Virus record (IMG/VR): IMGVR_UViG_3300008952_000342
Span: 1 to 21,588 of that record
Source: a virus
Reading direction: 5' to 3' (one strand)
DNA length: 21,588 nucleotides
Shown: in pieces, positions 7,270 through 11,428 of the stretch
Numbering within the stretch: position 1 is the first letter of the stretch
Layout of the letters: each line of letters begins with the position of its first letter
Program-made: the position numbers and the translations under genes
The notes under the pieces: model-generated
The model's input: only the letters and a program-made list of their open reading frames with translations
The model's database searches: none
Told to the model about the DNA's origin: nothing

Positions 7270-7830
7270 TTATTGTTTCCTTGTTATTTTGGTTCGGTTT
7301 CCTACGAACACGTTAAAAATATCCATAGGCATATCTTTATTATTTTCGATACGCTCACGGACCATTGCTTTGAGAGTCATGGGCTCAACCTTCAACTTTT
7401 GTGTCGGTTGATACCCTTGACCCTTCGCAAGGTTAGCATATTCTGCCGCCTTGTTATCTTCGTTCCGTCCAAAGGAAACAGTGATTTCATTTTTAATGAT
7501 ATCACCTAGGCCATTGGAACGAAGCCAATTATACGCCGCCTCTCTATTTTTGATAGAGATGTTCGCCGAATAATACGGTTTCACATCAACTGCAGATCCA
7601 TCTGCTAGTTTGAGAGATGATAACCCCATTTCACTTAAAAGTGTAGGGATAACTTCTCCTGAAATTCGTTCAATTTCTTTTTCTTTATCTTTTAAAGCTT
7701 GTTCTTCTGCTTTAACTTGATCTTCTAAGTCTCTCAGCTTTTTAACTTGATCAGCTAAGGACTTTATGTTTTCCGTTCTATCCAGAACTTCTGTCTGGTC
7801 TTTTTCCATTTGATTTATTAGTTCACTCAT
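7270..7830 (-). CDS. Conserved hypothetical phage protein with coiled coil
   Basis: A 186-residue early protein that I do not recognise by function. Residues about 20-58 form a highly charged coiled coil (LADQVKKLRDLEDQVKAEEQ and onward), so it probably oligomerises. The rest looks globular, with PYYSANISIKNREAAYNWLR and a conserved-looking NEITVSFGRNED segment, ending VGNRTKITRKQ. Position, one gene before the probable single-strand DNA-binding protein, suggests replication or recombination; an annealing-protein partner or nuclease inhibitor are guesses only. AAAGGA lies 7 bases before the ATG. Its start overlaps the end of the 130-residue gene by 8 bases. Confidence 0.8.
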   Translation of the reverse strand: MSELINQMEKDQTEVLDRTENIKSLADQVKKLRDLEDQVKAEEQALKDKEKEIERISGEVIPTLLSEMGLSSLKLADGSAVDVKPYYSANISIKNREAAYNWLRSNGLGDIIKNEITVSFGRNEDNKAAEYANLAKGQGYQPTQKLKVEPMTLKAMVRERIENNKDMPMDIFNVFVGNRTKITRKQ

Positions 7831-8215
7831 CTATTTTTCCTTTCTCATACATATTTATTTCTAGTGGATAATACACTTTCTCTTGTCTGTCCCATTTTAA
7901 AAGATTAAATCTACCACCGTTTATATCAGATGCAATCGTACATGCCAACCCAATAATTGCTGGATCGCCTGAAAGTAGTAAATAATCTTTAGACGTGTAA
8001 TTTTTTAGTAATCTTCTTAATTCAAAAATTACAGGACCAGGACTTAATACAATCTGTGCATTCTCTTTTAAAAGAACTTTTAATTTACCATATTTTAAAG
8101 CACCCATAATGTTAAATTTAGGACGACCAATGCTAGTGCCTGGTAATTCCTGAATAACATAAACAATAGGTTCTTTATGTTTTATATTTTGGTAATCCAT
8201 ACTTTCTTTATTCAT
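7823..8215 (-). CDS. Conserved hypothetical early phage protein, first gene of the replication operon
   Basis: A 130-residue protein with the pattern VYVIQELPGTSIGRPKFNIM, then KLKVLLKENAQIVLSPGPVI and YLLLSGDPAIIGLACTIASD, ending with a WDRQEKVYYPLEINMY segment. I recall this family as an unnamed protein of many marine phages; its function is unknown to me. Small residues and alternating hydrophobic strands suggest an alpha/beta fold. It is the promoter-proximal gene of the leftward arm: the predicted minus-strand promoter places the transcript start only about 8 bases before the ATG at 8213-8215. A second ATG six codons in is an alternative start; neither has a strong ribosome binding site. 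Confidence 0.82.
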   Translation of the reverse strand: MNKESMDYQNIKHKEPIVYVIQELPGTSIGRPKFNIMGALKYGKLKVLLKENAQIVLSPGPVIFELRRLLKNYTSKDYLLLSGDPAIIGLACTIASDINGGRFNLLKWDRQEKVYYPLEINMYEKGKIDE

Positions 8216-8222
8216 AACTTTC

Positions 8223-8251
8223 TTGACAAGATATAGGACATTCTGTATATA
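8223..8251 (+). promoter_or_regulatory. Sigma70-type promoter for the SNF2 helicase gene
   Basis: A perfect TTGACA (8223-8228) is followed after 17 bases by TATATA (8246-8251); a full TATAAT at 8248-8253 gives a 19-base spacing instead. Transcription should begin near 8258-8260, leaving a leader of only about 12 bases before the ATG at 8271. Together with the opposing promoter it forms an imperfect palindrome, 8223-8258, with arms TTGACA..ATATA and TATAT..TGTCAA, which could also be a repressor or activator site. Confidence 0.7.
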
Positions 8252-8258
8252 ATGTCAA
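8230..8258 (-). promoter_or_regulatory. Sigma70-type promoter for the leftward replication operon
   Basis: Reading the minus strand, a perfect TTGACA (8258-8253) is followed after 17 bases by TATATC (8235-8230). The expected start of transcription is near 8223, about 8 bases before the ATG of the 130-residue gene. It faces and overlaps the rightward promoter at 8223-8251. Confidence 0.65.
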
Positions 8259-8270
8259 TAGAAAGTAAAA

Positions 8271-9704
8271 ATGAATTATAAATTTAAAACGCAGCCATAT
8301 GCGCATCAATTAAAAGCGCTTGAAATGTCCTGGAATAAGGAAGTCTTTGCTTATTTTATGGAGATGGGAACGGGTAAATCTAAAGTTTTACTAGATAACG
8401 TTGCTATGCTCTTTGATAAGGGCAAAATCAATAGTGTCCTAATTGTGGCACCAAAAGGAGTATATAAAAATTGGTATGACTCCGAAATACCAGAACATTT
8501 AGCAGAACATATTGATAGAAACGTAGTGCTTTGGAAAGCTCTCATTACTAAAGAGCAAAAATCTAAGTTGGATTCTCTATTCGAGCAGGATTTTACCAAG
8601 CTACAAGTTTTGATTATGAATGTTGAGGCTTTATCAACTAGAAAAGGTCTTGATTTTGCTCATCAGTTCTTGAACGTTAAAAGAACTTTATTTGCTGTGG
8701 ATGAATCAACCACTATTAAAAATCCACAGGCTAAAAGAACCAAAAACATTATTCAATTGTCTACATTAGGGAAATATAGAAGAATTTTAACAGGATCACC
8801 TGTCACTAAATCCCCTCTTGATTTATATACACAGTGCGCCTTCTTGGATCCTTATTTATTAGATTTTCAGTCTTATTATGCCTTCAGAAATAGATATGCA
8901 GAAATGCGAACTGTTAATTTTAGCGGACGATCTGTTCAAGTTGTTACAGGATATAAAAATTTAGCTGAATTGTCAGAAATTCTTAAACCTTTTTCCTATC
9001 GAGTATTAAAAGATGATTGTTTAGACCTTCCCCCTAAAACTTATATGAAAAGGGTCATACAATTAACCCTAGAACAAAAGAAAGTTTATGAGGAAATGAA
9101 AAAAACAGCTCTTGCCACTTTAAATGGTAAAACAATTACAACTATGAATGTTATTACTCAATTAATGAGATTGCAGCAAATTACGTGTGGCCATTTTAAA
9201 GCGGATGATGATTCTATACAAAATATAAAAAGTAATCGTATTACAGAACTCATGGATGTGCTTGAGGAAGTTGAGGGCAAAGCCATTATTTGGGCTCATT
9301 GGCGTCATGACATTGACACAATTGTAGAGTCTATTGAAGAAAGGTATCCCGAGTCTGTGGTAACGTATTATGGTGATACAACAACTGATGATCGACAGAA
9401 AGCGATTAAGAAGATACAAGATCCAGAAAGCAAAGTACGATTCCTCGTTGGCACCCCACAGACCGGTGGTTATGGAATTACCCTTACAGGTGCGTCCACC
9501 ATGATTTATTATTCTAATGGTTATGACTTGGAAAAACGTCAACAATCGGAAGCAAGAATTGATCGTATTGGTCAAAAGAAACCTATGACCTATATTGATA
9601 TTCTTGCGGAAGATACTATCGACGAAAAAATCGTAAAGTCCCTCCGCAAGAAAGTAAACATCGCCACTGAAATTATGGGCGAGGAATTAAAAGATTGGAT
9701 TTAA
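8271..9704 (+). CDS. SNF2-family DNA helicase/translocase
   Basis: A 477-residue SF2 translocase of the SNF2/Rad54-like type, the minimal two-RecA-domain form. The Q-motif region YAHQLKALEMSW is followed by Walker A EMGTGKS (31-37), motif Ia VAPKGVYKNW (59-68), the DExx box DEST (144-147), motif III TGSPVT (174-179), motif IV and V with GTPQTGGYGITLT (394-406), and motif VI QQSEARIDRIGQ (424-435) with the arginine finger region. No nuclease, bromo- or other accessory domain is attached. It probably moves along duplex DNA to remodel protein-DNA complexes or aid recombination and fork restart; many marine phages carry a similar gene. It is the first gene on the plus strand, divergent from the replication operon, and convergent with the heat-shock gene. 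The start has only a weak AAAG ribosome site. Confidence 0.95.
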   Translation: MNYKFKTQPYAHQLKALEMSWNKEVFAYFMEMGTGKSKVLLDNVAMLFDKGKINSVLIVAPKGVYKNWYDSEIPEHLAEHIDRNVVLWKALITKEQKSKLDSLFEQDFTKLQVLIMNVEALSTRKGLDFAHQFLNVKRTLFAVDESTTIKNPQAKRTKNIIQLSTLGKYRRILTGSPVTKSPLDLYTQCAFLDPYLLDFQSYYAFRNRYAEMRTVNFSGRSVQVVTGYKNLAELSEILKPFSYRVLKDDCLDLPPKTYMKRVIQLTLEQKKVYEEMKKTALATLNGKTITTMNVITQLMRLQQITCGHFKADDDSIQNIKSNRITELMDVLEEVEGKAIIWAHWRHDIDTIVESIEERYPESVVTYYGDTTTDDRQKAIKKIQDPESKVRFLVGTPQTGGYGITLTGASTMIYYSNGYDLEKRQQSEARIDRIGQKKPMTYIDILAEDTIDEKIVKSLRKKVNIATEIMGEELKDWI

Positions 9705-9717
9705 TCCCCTAAAATGT

Positions 9718-9755
9718 AGGATATACACGCAACGCGTTGTAATTTTTGATATCCT
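9718..9755. terminator. Inverted repeat between convergent genes, possible bidirectional terminator
   Basis: AGGATAT (9718-9724) pairs with ATATCCT (9749-9755), and the perfect 10-bp palindrome CAACGCGTTG (9730-9739) lies between them. On the plus strand it is followed by TATTTTA. It fills the 50-base gap between the ends of the SNF2 and heat-shock genes, where a terminator for both directions is expected. The T-runs are short, so termination strength is uncertain; a protein binding site at the palindrome is the alternative. Confidence 0.5.
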
Positions 9756-10192
9756 TATTTTACTGTTATTATTTTTGGCTTCTTAGTCTCAGGAACTATT
9801 TTCATCAGATATACTTTAAGCAATCCGTCTTTTAACTCAGCACCTTCGATTTTTATATCGTCAGCGATGGTAAAAGATTTTGAAAAGTATCTTTTTGCAA
9901 TACCTTTATGGATCACTCCTTTTTTATCTTCTGCTTTTGCTTCCTTGATAGATTTAATGTTTAAGACGCCATCAGCATACTCTACGGATATATCCTTTTT
10001 ATTGTAGCCTGCTAACGCAACTTCTATGTTGTAAGTATACGTTCCAGTCTTAACAATATTGTAAGGTGGATAATTTGCCGTTGGTAAACGAAAGTCATCG
10101 TCAAACATCCTTTCGAAATGATCGAAGATGTTATCGAAACCTACCGATACGGGTCTTAATTGATTAAATATGGATAATGCTCTATTTGTCAT
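9755..10192 (-). CDS. Small heat-shock protein, Hsp20/IbpA family
   Basis: ATP-independent chaperone of 145 residues with the alpha-crystallin domain. The N-terminal arm (FDNIFDHFERMFDD, 19-32) matches the IbpA class. The domain starts at YPPYNIVKTG (41-50) and contains IEVALAGYNKKDISVEY (56-72), DGVLNIK and a closing L-K-D-G-L-L-K-V strand (120-127). The C-terminus VPETKKPKIITVK (133-145) carries the I-x-V-type anchor needed for oligomer assembly. Phages of marine hosts, including T4-like cyanophages, carry such genes; help with virion assembly or protection of phage proteins is the usual suggestion. The start is secure: AAGGAGG lies 5 bases before the ATG. A hairpin and a candidate promoter lie in the upstream gap. 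It is read convergent to SNF2 and divergent from the metallopeptidase gene. Confidence 0.95.
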   Translation of the reverse strand: MTNRALSIFNQLRPVSVGFDNIFDHFERMFDDDFRLPTANYPPYNIVKTGTYTYNIEVALAGYNKKDISVEYADGVLNIKSIKEAKAEDKKGVIHKGIAKRYFSKSFTIADDIKIEGAELKDGLLKVYLMKIVPETKKPKIITVK

Positions 10193-10245
10193 GTTAACCT
10201 CCTTGTTTAGACAGTTAATAAAGTGGGCCTTTCCAAAGCACCCAC
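10193..10245 (-). promoter_or_regulatory. Structured 5' leader of the heat-shock gene with strong ribosome binding site
   Basis: On the minus strand a hairpin pairs GTGGG (10245-10241) with CCCAC (10227-10223), with an inner CTT/AAG stem. Further down, TTAAC and GTTAA can pair across the AAGGAG ribosome binding site (about 10198-10203), leaving it in a loop next to the ATG. These are weak AT-rich stems of the kind that could melt with temperature. This is inference; the conserved ROSE-element sequence known from alphaproteobacterial Hsp20 genes is not seen. Confidence 0.35.
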
Positions 10246-10249
10246 GACT

Positions 10250-10277
10250 AATATAAGCTATTTTATGTAAATTGCAA
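10250..10277 (-). promoter_or_regulatory. Candidate promoter for the heat-shock gene
   Basis: TTGCAA (10277-10272 on the minus strand) is separated by 16 bases from TATATT (10255-10250). The start of transcription would be near 10243, giving a leader of about 50 bases. The -35 element lies within the left copy of the 19-bp direct repeat. No sigma32-like box is evident. Confidence 0.4.
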
Positions 10278-10304
10278 CAATAGTTAAAAAAAATATTTTT
10301 CCCC
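10258..10304 (-). pseudogene. Possible internally deleted remnant of the 31-residue membrane-peptide gene
   Basis: Read on the minus strand, this stretch has GGGGAAAAAT and then, 14 bases on, the 19-base sequence that codes V-A-I-Y-I near the end of the 31-residue peptide gene at 10858-10953, in the matching frame and followed by a TAG. In the intact gene the same two blocks are 68 bases apart, so 54 bases (18 codons) are missing here and the ATG is replaced by ATA. No start codon remains in frame. Chance similarity in AT-rich DNA is the alternative, but the 19-base match is exact. Confidence 0.3.
10262..10280. repeat. 19-bp direct repeat, left copy
   Basis: TTTATGTAAATTGCAACAA occurs here and again at 10865-10883 with no mismatch. 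The two copies flank the metallopeptidase gene, 603 bases apart. They may be the footprint of insertion of that gene, duplicated coding sequence, or binding sites. Confidence 0.9.
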
Positions 10305-10356
10305 TACTGCCACAACGATTATTTTTTGCCTTAATTCACTTTGCTCAATTCTAGAG

Positions 10357-10385
10357 CACTTTCTAAAAAGTGACTATGTTATACT
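10357..10385 (+). promoter_or_regulatory. Extended -10 promoter with overlapping operator-like dyad for the metallopeptidase gene
   Basis: TGTTATACT (10377-10385) fits the extended -10 pattern TGnTATAAT, which can work without a -35 box; none is seen. Transcription would start close to 10392, the A of the ATG, so the mRNA may be leaderless. Immediately upstream is the perfect dyad CACTTT-CTAA-AAAGTG (10357-10372), covering the -35 region, where a repressor or activator would act. Confidence 0.5.
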
Positions 10386-10391
10386 TATGGT

Positions 10392-10823
10392 ATGAAAGTA
10401 AAAAATGTAAAATATCTTCAAGAGAAAAAACTTGAAGCAAAACGAATTTTAAAGTCCATTGCTAGGCACTGGTTTAAAATTCATAAAGTAAAAAAGATAA
10501 CATACGTTAAAGGTTTGTATGGTAAGGCATGGTGCAAAGAAAAAAGATTACGTATACCACCACCAACTACTAGAAAACGAATGTATATCATTGCACATGA
10601 GTTAGGTCATCTAGCTTTGCATACAAAGACTAGTAAACGACAATTCATTAAAGAGTTTGAAGCAGAACAATATGCTCATACTTTAATGAGACGTTTTAAT
10701 ATCAAAGTACCTAGAGATATGACTGTTAGAGCAAAGAACTATGTGCAGTATAGAATAAACCTATCGGTTAAAAGAGGTTTACAAGCACCAATACCTAAAG
10801 AAATAAATCTTTGGTTAGGATAA
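10392..10823 (+). CDS. ImmA/IrrE-type (M78-like) zinc metallopeptidase, stand-alone
   Basis: A 143-residue, strongly basic protein with a zinc peptidase site: IIAHELGHLALH (66-77) gives H69, E70 and H73, and EFEAEQYAHTLMRRF (88-102) gives the third ligand, as in the ImmA/IrrE pattern E-x-E-A-x-x-Y-A. The N-terminus is helical (LEAKRILKSIARHW) and the tail (VRAKNYVQYRINLSVKRGLQ) is basic and may bind DNA or a partner. ImmA cleaves the ImmR repressor of ICEBs1, and IrrE cleaves DdrO in Deinococcus. No repressor or helix-turn-helix domain lies beside this gene, so its target may be a host protein or a phage factor outside the window. The gene is alone on the plus strand, with its own promoter and a 19-bp direct repeat on each side, which gives it the look of an inserted accessory (moron) gene. 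Confidence 0.87.
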   Translation: MKVKNVKYLQEKKLEAKRILKSIARHWFKIHKVKKITYVKGLYGKAWCKEKRLRIPPPTTRKRMYIIAHELGHLALHTKTSKRQFIKEFEAEQYAHTLMRRFNIKVPRDMTVRAKNYVQYRINLSVKRGLQAPIPKEINLWLG

Positions 10824-10857
10824 ATAATTTTAGGCGATCTGAAAGGGTAGCCTAGAC

Positions 10858-10953
10858 TTAAATGTTTATGTAAATTGCAACAAGAATTATGAGTAAGATT
10901 ATTAGCTCATAACGTTTTATATTGCGTTTAAAGAATGTTTTAATTTTGTCCAT
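10858..10953 (-). CDS. Small membrane peptide, 31 residues
   Basis: A 31-codon frame starting at ATG 10951-10953 with a basic head (MDKIKTFFKRNIKRYE) and a C-terminal hydrophobic helix (LIILLIILVAIYINI). It has the same layout as the 34-residue peptide at 506-610, but the sequences differ. GGGGG lies 5 bases before the ATG as a possible ribosome site, and the start overlaps the end of the acetyltransferase-like gene by 14 bases, so it looks like the last gene of the late operon. A single-span inner-membrane peptide is likely; a lysis or superinfection role cannot be decided. The 3' end contains the right copy of the 19-bp direct repeat. Confidence 0.65.
   Translation of the reverse strand: MDKIKTFFKRNIKRYELIILLIILVAIYINI
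10865..10883. repeat. 19-bp direct repeat, right copy
   Basis: Exact second copy of the 10262-10280 sequence. Here it lies inside the last codons of the 31-residue membrane-peptide gene on the minus strand. Confidence 0.9.
10887..10912 (+). terminator. Possible terminator after the metallopeptidase gene
   Basis: TTATGAG (10887-10893) pairs with CTCATAA (10906-10912), a 7-bp stem with a 12-base loop followed on the plus strand by CGTTTTAT. A weaker stem, TAGGC (10831-10835) with GCCTA (10850-10854), lies just after the stop codon. Both are AT-rich or short, and the first lies within coding sequence of the opposite strand, so this is a weak call. Confidence 0.3.
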
Positions 10954-11425
10954 TTTTCCCCCATAAGTTATCTGGTCTATCTTCTGATATCCAGTCTAAA
11001 TCATTATATTTTTCTTCATCAAGATTTATTATATAAGATTTTAAATAATTTTCACAGCATTTTATATTTAAATGTTTCTCATATAATCTGTGAAGAGTTT
11101 TTTCCCCTGTCACTGTGTAGACAAGGCCGAGATTATTTTCTTTTGCTAATTTATAAATTTCATCGACACACATTTTCATAGCTTTAAAAAGTTTAAGTTT
11201 ACTGACATCTGGATTGGAAAAAATTCCATACATGAATCCAAGGATGGATCCTTCATCGGTGTATAATCCTGCAGCACAAATCATTTCTTCTTCTTCTTCT
11301 TCTTCAACGACAATCCCTTTTGGAGGCAAAACTCCTTTAGGAAAAGCAATGTCCCAACGATTTTTTTTACACCATTCGCATATCACAGCGTAGTCTTTCT
11401 TTAAATCCCACTTTCTAACATTCAT
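10940..11425 (-). CDS. GNAT-like acetyltransferase, phage type
   Basis: A 161-residue protein with the plan of a GNAT acetyltransferase. It has a first strand and helix (MNVRKWDLKKDYAVICEWCK), a central pair of strands (MICAAGLYTDEGSILGFMYG, 48-67), a helix (KLKLFKAMKMCVDEIYKLAK), the strand GLVYTVTG and a final helix EKTLHRLYEKHLNIK. The acetyl-CoA loop (Q/RxxGxG/A) is not clear, so activity is uncertain. Marine phages often have such a gene beside tail genes, as far as I recall; the substrate is unknown and could be a virion or host protein. Residues 41-47 are seven glutamates encoded by a perfect GAA tandem repeat. It starts 3 bases after the Hint-protein gene ends, and no ribosome binding site is seen, so coupling to that gene is likely. 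Confidence 0.65.
   Translation of the reverse strand: MNVRKWDLKKDYAVICEWCKKNRWDIAFPKGVLPPKGIVVEEEEEEEMICAAGLYTDEGSILGFMYGIFSNPDVSKLKLFKAMKMCVDEIYKLAKENNLGLVYTVTGEKTLHRLYEKHLNIKCCENYLKSYIINLDEEKYNDLDWISEDRPDNLWGKNGQN
11285..11305. repeat. Trinucleotide tandem repeat (TTC)7
   Basis: Seven perfect TTC units on the plus strand, read as GAA and coding seven glutamates in the acetyltransferase-like gene. Units are in frame, so slippage would change the length of the acidic loop without breaking the gene. Confidence 0.95.
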
Positions 11426-11428
11426 ATA

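Noticed and set aside
10193-10391. CRISPR, tRNA or origin in the divergent gap
   Set aside because: No regularly spaced repeats, no cloverleaf with a tRNA T-arm, and no iterated short repeats of an origin.
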